From Myxococcota bacterium (GTDB lineage: Bacteria > Myxococcota_A > UBA9160 > PR03): a DNA stretch of 20,694 bases. The translations under genes and the position numbers were made by a program. The notes under the pieces were generated by a model. That model ran no database searches, was not told the origin of the DNA, and worked only from the letters and a program-made list of their open reading frames with translations. Of the stretch, positions 13,749-20,694 are shown piece by piece. Location: positions 1 to 20,694 of the forward strand of contig JASJBO010000093.1 of the NCBI GenBank assembly GCA_030066475.1, written 5' to 3'. Numbering within the stretch: the stretch's first letter is position 1; each line of letters starts with the position of its first letter.

Positions 13749-13956
13749 GTGGACTTCGTTCGGCTGCGCCTCACTGCGCGCGCCCTCCGGGCGCTTGCAG
13801 GTCGACTTCGTTCGGCTGCGCCTCACTGCGCGCGCCCTCCGGGCGCTTGCGGGTGGACTTCGTTCGGCTTCGCCTCACTGCGCGCGCCCTCCGGGCGCTT
13901 GCGGGTGGACTTCGTTCGGCTTCGCCTCACTGCGCGCGCCCTCCGGGCGCTTGCAG
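13749..13956. repeat. Four tandem 52-bp hairpin repeats
   Basis: Units at 13749-13800, 13801-13852, 13853-13904 and 13905-13956 are nearly identical and begin 3 bp after the propeller stop codon. Each contains GCGCCC-TCC-GGGCGC, a 6-bp stem with a 3-nt loop (13780-13794 in unit 1). Units 1 and 2 share one internal base (CGGCTGCG), units 3 and 4 another (CGGCTTCG), suggesting stepwise duplication. The outer sequence matches the repeats next to the transposase-like gene. The 52-bp period is not a multiple of three, and the units have no unique spacers, so they are neither coding nor CRISPR. Confidence 0.85.
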
Positions 13957-14062
13957 GGGCTTCTGCCGGGCATGCTGCTGGAGCCCTCCTCGACGCGCTC
14001 CATCGCAGCCGGGAAGGCCTGCGTGGCGCATCGTTCTCGCGCTCTGCGCGACCTCGCGGTCA

Positions 14063-14094
14063 CCTCCGCGTCCCCGAGTGACCACACGCGGAGG
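14063..14094. promoter_or_regulatory. Inverted repeat upstream of the PEP-CTERM gene promoter
   Basis: CCTCCGCGT (14063-14071), 14 bp, ACGCGGAGG (14086-14094) are perfect 9-bp reverse complements. The centre is about 68 bp upstream of the -24 GG at 14146, a plausible position for an enhancer-binding activator. The rest of 13957-14204 shows no gene. Confidence 0.4.
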
Positions 14095-14145
14095 CATCCT
14101 TCGAGCTTCCGCGGACTTGCCCGCCCGCGCCCGCTCCCGCCGCGC

Positions 14146-14159
14146 GGCACGGCGCTTGC
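14146..14159 (+). promoter_or_regulatory. Sigma-54 (RpoN) promoter of the PEP-CTERM gene
   Basis: GGCACGGCGCTTGC has GG and GC exactly 10 bp apart, with the GGCACG and TTGC halves of the RpoN consensus and a T after the -12 element. The predicted start is near 14171, about 34 bp before the ATG, leaving room for the GGGAGGAG ribosome-binding site. Confidence 0.68.
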
Positions 14160-14204
14160 TCTCCTCCCGAGTCGTCGGTCCCGCACCCCATCGGGAGGAG
14201 CTCC

Positions 14205-14846
14205 ATGCTTCGATGCACGCCCTGCGCAGCGCGCGCCTGCGCGCTCCTGCTCCTGGCCGTCCTGCCGGGACTGGCTACGTCGGCGTCGGCCGCGCCGCTG
14301 CTGTCCGAGGTGTTCTACGACGCGGTCGGCAGCGACAACGGCGAGTCCTTCGTCGAGATCTACGGCATGCCCGGGACCGATCTGGCCGGTCTCACCGTGG
14401 AGGGCATCAATGGCTCGGGCGGGAGCGTGACGGTCAGCGTCCCGCTCTCGGGCCTGATCCCCGCCGACGGGATCTTCGTGCTCGCGGACGATCAGGGCGA
14501 CGGCACCACGCTCGTGCCGGACGCCGACCTGCTGGCCAACTTCGACTTCCAGAACGGACCCGACTCGGTGGTGCTGCGCGACGAGCTGGGCGTCCTGGAC
14601 GCGGTCGGCTACGGCGTGTTCGACGCGGGCGAGGTGTTCGCCGGCGAGGGCGCTCCCGCTCCCGACGTGCCCGCCGGCTCGAGCCTGGCGCGCTTCCTGG
14701 CCGACGTCGACAGCGACGACAACGCGACCGACTTCCTCGAGCTCGCGGCCCCGACACCAGGCAGCGCGCCGCTCTCGGTGCCCGAGCCGAGCAGCGCGGC
14801 GCTGCTCGCGACGGCCCTGGCCACGCTGCTGGCGCGGCGGCGCTGA
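14205..14846 (+). CDS. Lamin-tail-domain PEP-CTERM surface protein
   Basis: This 213-aa protein has an N-terminal signal peptide (about 1-29, ending ATSASA). A lamin-tail-like (LTD) domain follows at about 31-185: LLSEVFYDAVGSDNGESFVE, IYGMPGTDLAGLTVEGIN, GIFVLADDQGDG, DSVVLRDELGVLDAVGYG. The C-terminus is a PEP-CTERM signal: VPEPSS (192-197), a hydrophobic stretch, and a terminal RRR. PEP-CTERM tails are recognised by exosortase, which is not in this window, and the proteins end up at the surface or in exopolysaccharide. The many Asp residues could bind calcium (inference). GGGAGGAG precedes the ATG. It has a sigma-54-type promoter, like the upstream propeller gene, and a strong hairpin follows. 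Confidence 0.88.
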   Translation: MLRCTPCAARACALLLLAVLPGLATSASAAPLLSEVFYDAVGSDNGESFVEIYGMPGTDLAGLTVEGINGSGGSVTVSVPLSGLIPADGIFVLADDQGDGTTLVPDADLLANFDFQNGPDSVVLRDELGVLDAVGYGVFDAGEVFAGEGAPAPDVPAGSSLARFLADVDSDDNATDFLELAAPTPGSAPLSVPEPSSAALLATALATLLARRR

Positions 14847-14891
14847 ACGCCCTCCGGCGGGACCTGGCTCCCCCACCGACGTCCCGCCGCA

Positions 14892-14926
14892 GACGCCCCG
14901 GCGCGCGCTCGGCGCGCCGGGGCGTC
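14892..14926 (+). terminator. 15-bp hairpin after the PEP-CTERM gene
   Basis: GACGCCCCGGCGCGC (14892-14906), loop GCTCG, GCGCGCCGGGGCGTC (14912-14926) form a perfect 15-bp stem, 45 bp after the stop. The downstream sequence is GTCTGC, with no T-run, so it is terminator-like by position and stability only. A smaller hairpin (GGACGG...CCGTCC, around 14935-14953) follows. Confidence 0.6.
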
Positions 14927-15080
14927 GTCTGCACGGACGGCTGCGGACCGTCCCGGTAAGGGAACGCGGGCCGCGCGCCGATACGCACGCCGGGAAACCG
15001 CGCGTGGACCGTTGCGGGGGCGTGGGCGCTTGCGCACACTGCCAGTCGCATCGGGACGTGTTGGGGGGAAAGCGCCCCGG

Positions 15081-15550
15081 ATGCTCCAGGGCTTCAACAC
15101 CAACGTTCACCACCAGGGTGTGCTGTTCCACGTCCAGACCGAGGACAGTGGGCGCGCGCACCCGCACGTGATCACGCACCTGTATCACGGCGGCACCATC
15201 CTCGCGTCCCAGAAGAACAGCTACGCAGAGATCATCGAGGAGCCGGATCTCGACGACCGCCTGCGCGAGCGCATGGAGCAGCAGCACGTCGCGATGCTCG
15301 ACCGGCTGCGCGGCGGCGAGCTCGACGAGATGATCGCGGAGCGGCTCGGCCCCGACGCGTTCCAGGCCGGCGAGAAGTCGAGCCCGGGCCAGTCCGCCGG
15401 CAACACGCAGCGGGCCGTCCTGGAGCCCGAGGGGCGCCCCGTGCCGGACGCGACGGTCGAGATCACGGCGCGCTCGGGCGCCCGCCAGCCGCTCGACGAG
15501 CTGGTGCTCGACTTCCTGGTCCAGAGCGCTCGCGCCAAGCGCCGGGCGCA

Positions 15551-15554
<4 letters not shown>
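15081..15554 (+). CDS. Conserved small protein encoded directly before ftsE
   Basis: This 157-aa soluble protein starts at the ATG at 15081 (MLQGFNTNVHHQGVLFHVQT), after a G-rich ribosome-binding region; an ATG at 15012 would add an arginine-rich tail unlike the family. The first half is strongly patterned: FNTNVHHQGVLFHVQTEDSG, HPHVITHLYHGGTILASQKN, SYAEIIEEPDLDDRLRERME, with His-rich strands and then a helix. The second half (about 95-157) is variable and polar. I recognise this N-terminal pattern from proteins found beside ftsE in deltaproteobacterial-type genomes, but know no assigned function. The stop overlaps the ftsE start (GTGA), so it is part of the division operon and may assist FtsEX. 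Confidence 0.75.
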
Positions 15555-16281
<727 letters not shown>

Positions 16282-16285
<4 letters not shown>

Positions 16286-17172
16286 GCCTCGTCCGCTACT
16301 TCCTGCGCGCGGCGCTGCGCGGCCTGCGCGCCAGCTCGGTGACGAGCGCGGTCTGCATCGCCACCATCGCCGTCGCGCTGGTGCCGGTGGGCGGGCTGTG
16401 GATCGTCACCACCAACATGGAGCGCCTGCTCGACCAGTTCGGGCGCGACCTGCGCGTGACCGCCTTCCTCGCCCCCGGACTCCCGGACGAGGAGGTGCGT
16501 GAGCTGGCCGCCCGGGCGGAGACGGTCGAGGGCGTCGCGGCGGTCGAGCTGGTCACGCGCGAGGAGGCGCTCGAGCGCTTCCGCACGCGCCTCGGGGAGA
16601 GTGGGCTGCTCGACGCGCTCGACGAGAACCCGCTGCCGGCCTCGCTCGAGATCGAGCTGGCGCCCGCACACCGCACCGCCGAGGGCATGCGCCGCGTCGT
16701 CGGCTCGCTCGACGGGCTGCCCGGCCTCGAGGAGCTGATCGGCGGCGCCGCCTGGATCGAGGGCTATGCCCGGGCGCTGTCACTGGTGCGGGGCGGTGCG
16801 CTCGGGCTCGGCGCGGTGCTCGGCTTCGCGACGCTGCTGATCGTCACCAACACGATCCGTCTCGCCGTGTACGCGCGCCGCGACGAGCTCGACATCCTCG
16901 CGCTGGTGGGCGCGAGCCGTCCGTTCATGGGCACTCCGTTCCTGATCGAGGGCGCCGCGCAGGGGGCGCTCGGCGGCTTGATCGGGCTGGCGCTGCTGTT
17001 CGCTGCGTTCCACGCCACGGTGCCCACCGTGGGCGACGCGCTCGAGCTGTTCCTGGGCTGGTCCGACCCGGTGTTCCTGTCGCTCGCGCGCAGCGCGGTG
17101 CTGGTGGCCGGAGGCGCCGGCTTCGGGATCGTCGGCGCGCTGGCGGCCGTGCTGGGGAGCCGGGCCCGGTGA
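16282..17172 (+). CDS. ftsX: Cell-division permease-like protein FtsX
   Basis: This 296-aa protein has the FtsX plan. There is a short cytosolic N-terminus (YFLRAALRGLRASSVTSAV) and TM1 (about 22-44). A periplasmic domain follows (about 45-165) with the typical VTAFLAPGLPDEEVREL and VAAVELVTREEALERF segments. Three further TM segments lie at about 172-192, 222-245 and 267-292. NTIRLAVYARRDELDILALV is the family-conserved cytosolic loop after TM2. FtsX forms a complex with FtsE, and its periplasmic loop binds EnvC- or PcsB-like activators. The downstream gene encodes just such a coiled-coil/LytM protein, overlapping by GTGA. Confidence 0.95.
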
Positions 17173-18302
17173 GCCGCCGCGGGCTGGCGGCGCTGCTGGC
17201 GTGCGTGGTGTGGACGCTGGCTCCGTCCGCCGATCGCGAGCGCGACCTCGACGCGCTGCGTCGGGCGATCGAGGCCGGGCGAGCCCGCGTCGAGACCTTC
17301 GAGCGCCAGCAGCGCGGGCTGCTCGAGGCGCTCGAGGGGCTCGATCAGGCGGTGGTGGCGCTCGAGCGCGATGTCGCGGTGCGCCGCGCCGAGGCGCGCG
17401 AGGCGACCGCCGCCCTGCGCGCGGTCGAGGCCGAGCTGCCCGGACTGGAGGAGCGGCTGGGCCGCACGCGGGCGGCGATGGCGGCGCGCGCCCTGGCGCT
17501 CTACAAGACCGGCCAGTTCGGCCCCGTGCAGGTCCTGTTCGCCGCGACCGACCTGCGCCAGCTGCTCGCGCGCCTCGACGCGCTGCGCCTGCTGCTCGCG
17601 AACGACCGCCGCCTGCTGGCGCGCTTCGACGCCGAGCGGGCCGCCCTGGACGCAGCCCGCGCGCAGGCTGCCGCCGCCTCGGAGCGACGCGAGCAGGCGG
17701 CGCGGCGCCTCGAGCAGCGGCTGGCCAGCCTGGACGACGAGCGCGGCACCAAGCGCGCGCTGCTCGACAGCGTGCGCCGCGACCGCGCGCGCGAGCGCGC
17801 CGCGCTGGTCGAGCTGGAGGCGGCGGCGCGCGCGCTCGAGGAGACCCTCGCGCGCCTCGGCGACGCGCCGGAGGCGCTGCCGGTGCCGACCGGAGCCGCC
17901 TTCGAGGTGCTGCGCGGCCGGCTGCCCGCGCCGGTCGACGCGCCGGTCGTGCGTTCGTTCGGGCGCGTCGTCGACGCCGAGTTCCACACCCAGGTGTTCC
18001 GCAACGGCGTCGACTTCGGCGCCGGTGCCGGAGCGCCGGTGCGCGCCGTGGCGCCGGGCCGGGTGCGCTTCGCGGGCTGGTTCCGCGGCTACGGGCGCAT
18101 CGTGATCCTGGACCACGGGGGCAGCTACTTCACCGTGAGCGGCCATCTCGACCGGATCGACGTCGAGGTGGGTCAGGCCGTGGACGAACGCGATCCGATC
18201 GGAACGGTGGGCGAGAGCGGTTCGCTCTCCGGCCCCCGGCTCTACTTCGAGATCCGAGCCGGCAGCGAAGCGGTCGATCCGGCGGCCTGGCTGCGGCCCT
18301 GA
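17169..18302 (+). CDS. EnvC-like murein hydrolase activator (coiled coil plus degenerate LytM)
   Basis: This 377-aa protein has a signal peptide at about 1-21, a long Arg/Glu/Ala coiled coil at about 24-230, and a LytM/M23-type domain at about 258-377. The zinc site is mostly lost: the H-x-G-x-D position reads RNGVD (Arg278, Asp282 kept), and the HLHFE motif reads RLYFE (Arg357, Tyr359), the same LYFEIR as in E. coli EnvC; His326 (GHLD) remains. It should therefore not cleave peptidoglycan itself but activate an amidase, controlled by FtsEX, as EnvC does. KTGQFGPVQVLFAATDLRQL in the coiled-coil region matches the EnvC/PcsB restraining-arm region. The GTG start overlaps the ftsX stop. Confidence 0.9.
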   Translation: MSRRGLAALLACVVWTLAPSADRERDLDALRRAIEAGRARVETFERQQRGLLEALEGLDQAVVALERDVAVRRAEAREATAALRAVEAELPGLEERLGRTRAAMAARALALYKTGQFGPVQVLFAATDLRQLLARLDALRLLLANDRRLLARFDAERAALDAARAQAAAASERREQAARRLEQRLASLDDERGTKRALLDSVRRDRARERAALVELEAAARALEETLARLGDAPEALPVPTGAAFEVLRGRLPAPVDAPVVRSFGRVVDAEFHTQVFRNGVDFGAGAGAPVRAVAPGRVRFAGWFRGYGRIVILDHGGSYFTVSGHLDRIDVEVGQAVDERDPIGTVGESGSLSGPRLYFEIRAGSEAVDPAAWLRP

Positions 18303-18445
18303 GGCGCCGGCGCGGGGGCTCGCGGCGGCGAAAAGGGTATCATCGAAGTCGCCCATCAAGAGGGGCTCCCGGGCCGCCGAAGGCGTGGGAGGGCCTCCTC
18401 GCCGACCGTCCGCCCGGCGAGTCATCCACGGAGACCGAGTTCGCG

Positions 18446-19849
18446 ATGCGCCGTTCCACCTTGCGATCCCTGACGCTCTTCCTCGGGGGAGCCGCCGCCT
18501 CCCTGGCGTTCGTGGCCGTGTCGCGTGTCGGCCCCGTGTCGGCCGCGCGCTACGAGGATCTGAGCCTGTTCACCTCGGTGCTGCACCTGGTGCGCCGCAA
18601 CTACGTCGAGGAGGTCGACGAGACCGCGCTGATCCGCGGCGCGGTGCGCGGCATGCTCGCCGAGCTCGACCCGCACTCCTCCTACATGGACCCGGACGCC
18701 CACAAGGAGATGCAGATCGACACCAAGGGCGAGTTCCACGGCCTGGGGATCGAGATCAGCAAGCGCCGGGACGGATTCATCGAGGTGGTGTCGCCGATCG
18801 ACGGCACGCCCGCGGCGCTGGCGGGCATCCGGGCCCGCGACCAGATCGTGGCGATCTGTCCGACCGAGCGGCCCGAGGACTGGACCGAGGACTGCCAGTC
18901 GACCAAGAACATGACGCTGTTCGACGCCGTCAAGCTGATGCGCGGGCGGCGCGGCACCAAGATCACGATCCGCATCTTCCGCGAGGGCTTCGAGCGGCCC
19001 GAGCCCTACACGATCGTGCGCGACGTGGTGAAGGTGGCGTCGGTGGAGGGCGAGCTGCTGGAGCCGGGCTACGCCTACCTGCGGCTGCGCTCGTTCCAGG
19101 AGCGCACCGCGCGCGACCTCGACGAGGTGCTCGAAAAGCTCCACGAGGAGTCGAACGGCGAGCTCCGCGGCCTGGTGCTCGACCTGCGCGACAACCCGGG
19201 CGGGCTGCTCGACCAGGCGGTGCGCGTCGCCGATCGCTGGCTCGACGACGGGCTGGTCGTCTACACCAAGGGCCGCGTCGACAGCCAGCGCCAGGAGTTC
19301 CGCGCGCATCGCGAGGAGACCGAGTCCGTCTATCCCATGGTCGTGCTGGTGAACGCCGGCAGCGCGAGTGCCTCCGAGATCGTGGCCGGCGCGCTCCAGG
19401 ACGCCGGGCGCGCGCTGGTGCTCGGCACCGACACCTTCGGCAAGGGCTCGGTGCAGACCGTCTACCCGCTCGAGGACGGCTCGGGGCTGCGGCTCACCAC
19501 GGCGCTCTACTACACGCCGTCGGGCCGCTCGATCCAGGAGGTCGGAATCCAGCCCGACATCGAGGTGCAGGCGGGGGCCGAGCCCGAGCCGCCCGCGCCC
19601 GTGGAGCGCGGCCGCCCGCTGCGCGAGCGCGACCTCGAGGGCCACTTCGAGCACCAGGACGCGGATCCCGAGAGCGCCGAGGGCGAGCCCGCGGACGCGG
19701 ACGCCGGCCAGGAGGCCGCGGCGGCCACGGACCTGCAGCTCGCGCGCGGCCTCGAGGTCCTGAAGAGCTGGACCTACTTCGAGCGGCTCCAGGAGGCCTC
19801 GGGCCGGCGCGAGCCGACCGTGGCCAGCATCCCGGCCCCCCAGCCGTAG
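18446..19849 (+). CDS. ctpA: C-terminal processing protease (S41 family, CtpA type)
   Basis: This 467-aa protein has an N-terminal signal or anchor (about 8-33), a helical segment with YVEEVDETALIRGAVRGML and LDPHSSYMDPD (about 53-84), a PDZ domain (about 96-182), and the protease core with the serine-lysine dyad Ser308 (NAGSASASE) and Lys333 (DTFGKGSVQ), 25 residues apart as in other CTPs. DLRDNPGGLLDQAV is the conserved oxyanion region. The PDZ domain carries a short insertion with two cysteines (C138, C150), possibly a disulfide. The tail after the protease is acidic and Pro-rich, then LARGLEVLKSWTYF. It acts in the periplasm on C-termini or on wall hydrolases. The 143-bp upstream gap contains GGGTATCAT, a possible -10 region, so it may have its own promoter as well as read-through. 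Confidence 0.94.
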   Translation: MRRSTLRSLTLFLGGAAASLAFVAVSRVGPVSAARYEDLSLFTSVLHLVRRNYVEEVDETALIRGAVRGMLAELDPHSSYMDPDAHKEMQIDTKGEFHGLGIEISKRRDGFIEVVSPIDGTPAALAGIRARDQIVAICPTERPEDWTEDCQSTKNMTLFDAVKLMRGRRGTKITIRIFREGFERPEPYTIVRDVVKVASVEGELLEPGYAYLRLRSFQERTARDLDEVLEKLHEESNGELRGLVLDLRDNPGGLLDQAVRVADRWLDDGLVVYTKGRVDSQRQEFRAHREETESVYPMVVLVNAGSASASEIVAGALQDAGRALVLGTDTFGKGSVQTVYPLEDGSGLRLTTALYYTPSGRSIQEVGIQPDIEVQAGAEPEPPAPVERGRPLRERDLEGHFEHQDADPESAEGEPADADAGQEAAAATDLQLARGLEVLKSWTYFERLQEASGRREPTVASIPAPQP

Positions 19850-19866
19850 CTGGCGGCGGCGGGCGC

Positions 19867-20694
19867 ATGAGCACGGACCCCGCCCGCGCCTCCAGCGGGG
19901 CGCGGGTGCTGCGCGTCGGCGAGCTGGTGGCCGAGCTGGGCGAGCTGGTCCGCGCCGGCGTCGGCTCGGTGTGGGTGGTCGGCGAGGTGAGCAACCTGCG
20001 CCGTGCGGCCTCCGGCCACTGCTACTTCACGCTCAAGGACGACGACGCGCAGATCCGCGCGGTGCTGTTCCGCGGCAACGCCCGGCACCTGCGCTTCGAG
20101 CCCGAGGACGGACTCGAGGTGCTCGCCTACGGCGAGGTGGCCGTCTACGAGCCGCGCGGCGAGCTCCAGATCCTGGTGCGCCAGCTCGAGCCGCGCGGCC
20201 TCGGGGCGCTGCAGCTCGCCTTCGAGCAGCTGCGTGCCCGGCTCGAACGCGAGGGCCTGTTCGACGCGGCGCGCAAGCGGCCGCTGCCCGCCCACCCGCG
20301 CCGCATCGGGGTGGCCAGCTCGCCGCACGGCGCGGCGCTGCACGACGTGATGCGGGTCGCCGCGGCGCGCTTTCCCGGGATTCCGCTGCTGGTGGCCCCC
20401 GCCCGCGTGCAGGGCGAGGGCGCCGACCTCGAGCTGATCGGCGCGCTCGCGCACCTCGCGACGCGCGAGGACGTCGACGTGATCCTGCTGGTGCGCGGCG
20501 GCGGGTCGCTCGAGGATCTGTGGCCCTTCAACAGCGACGCGCTGGCGCGCGCGATCGCGCGCTGCCCGGTGCCCATCGTGGCGGGCGTCGGCCACGAGAC
20601 CGACGTGACGATCGCCGACCTGGTCGCGGACGCGCGCGCCCCGACGCCGTCGGCGGCCGCCGTGGCCGTGCTCCCCGATCGCCGGGCGCTCGGC
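19867..20694 (+). CDS. xseA: Exodeoxyribonuclease VII large subunit (3' end beyond window)
   Basis: The first 276 residues are visible. An OB-fold comes first (about 12-110: VLRVGELVAELGELVRAG, VWVVGEVSNLRRAASGHCYF, TLKDDDAQIRAVLFRG). The catalytic domain starts at RPLPAHPRRIGVASSPHGAA. Family-diagnostic motifs are VRGGGSLEDLWPFN (about 208-221) and VAGVGHETDVTIADLVAD (about 238-255), followed by RAPTPSAAA. XseA is the nuclease subunit of the XseA-XseB complex, which degrades single-stranded DNA from both ends. xseB often follows but would lie outside the window. The gene starts 17 bp after the ctpA stop and is probably co-transcribed. Confidence 0.96.
   Translation, partial: MSTDPARASSGARVLRVGELVAELGELVRAGVGSVWVVGEVSNLRRAASGHCYFTLKDDDAQIRAVLFRGNARHLRFEPEDGLEVLAYGEVAVYEPRGELQILVRQLEPRGLGALQLAFEQLRARLEREGLFDAARKRPLPAHPRRIGVASSPHGAALHDVMRVAAARFPGIPLLVAPARVQGEGADLELIGALAHLATREDVDVILLVRGGGSLEDLWPFNSDALARAIARCPVPIVAGVGHETDVTIADLVADARAPTPSAAAVAVLPDRRALG

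Noticed and set aside
13749..13956. The tandem 52-bp units as a CRISPR array
   Set aside because: Units are contiguous, with no unique spacers and no cas genes nearby; each carries an internal hairpin.
18338..18343. TATCAT as a definite ctpA promoter
   Set aside because: No acceptable -35 at 15-19 bp upstream, so it is mentioned only as a possibility under ctpA.

Overview
The window is very GC-rich (with GC-rich third codon positions) and densely coded. It fits a Gram-negative, deltaproteobacterial-type lineage such as Myxococcota, Desulfobacterota or Binatota: there is an FtsE-FtsX-EnvC-like division operon followed by ctpA and xseA, a PEP-CTERM protein, sigma-54-type promoters, PilZ proteins and coenzyme F420 biosynthesis genes. 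F420 genes are uncommon in classical Proteobacteria and point towards Binatota or similar, but no marker here fixes the taxon.

Layout. (1) 1-2228: a leftward DUF1329 gene running off the left edge and a rightward coq4-family/tetR pair diverge from a roughly 400-bp regulatory region. Near each gene lies a copy of the same 34-bp promoter/operator module, facing outward. (2) 2282-5225: HAD hydrolase, Yip1-like membrane protein and penicillin-binding-type transpeptidase, all rightward. (3) 5233-7119: leftward tandem-PilZ protein and CPBP membrane protease, divergent from yqgE (7169-7726); the two divergent genes share a mirrored promoter-like box only 6 nt from each ATG. (4) 7735-8630: a hairpin and two perfect 55-bp repeats, followed by a leftward REP-associated (HUH/Tyr) transposase-like gene. 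(5) 8901-12074: a leftward, fully overlapping operon, DUF4124 protein-cofD-cofC-cofE, making three late enzymes of F420 synthesis. It has a good sigma-70-like promoter whose predicted transcript starts at the ATG. (6) 12200-14846: two rightward secreted-protein genes, a beta-propeller protein and a lamin-tail PEP-CTERM protein, each preceded by a GG-N10-GC sigma-54-type promoter. Between them sit four tandem 52-bp hairpin repeats related to those beside the transposase. (7) 15081-20694: a conserved small protein, ftsE, ftsX, a degenerate-LytM EnvC-like activator, ctpA and xseA (cut by the right edge), all rightward and mostly overlapping.

How it fits together. Region 7 couples cytokinesis to septal wall hydrolysis: FtsEX would drive the periplasmic coiled-coil/LytM protein, with a processing protease beside it. 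Region 5 makes the redox cofactor F420. Region 6 looks like a small sigma-54 cell-surface regulon. The most notable unexplained signals are the paired promoter/operator modules, the two sigma-54 sites, and the dispersed repeat family whose hairpin arms differ between loci yet stay paired and which lies next to a RAYT-like gene. No RNA gene or CRISPR array was recognised.
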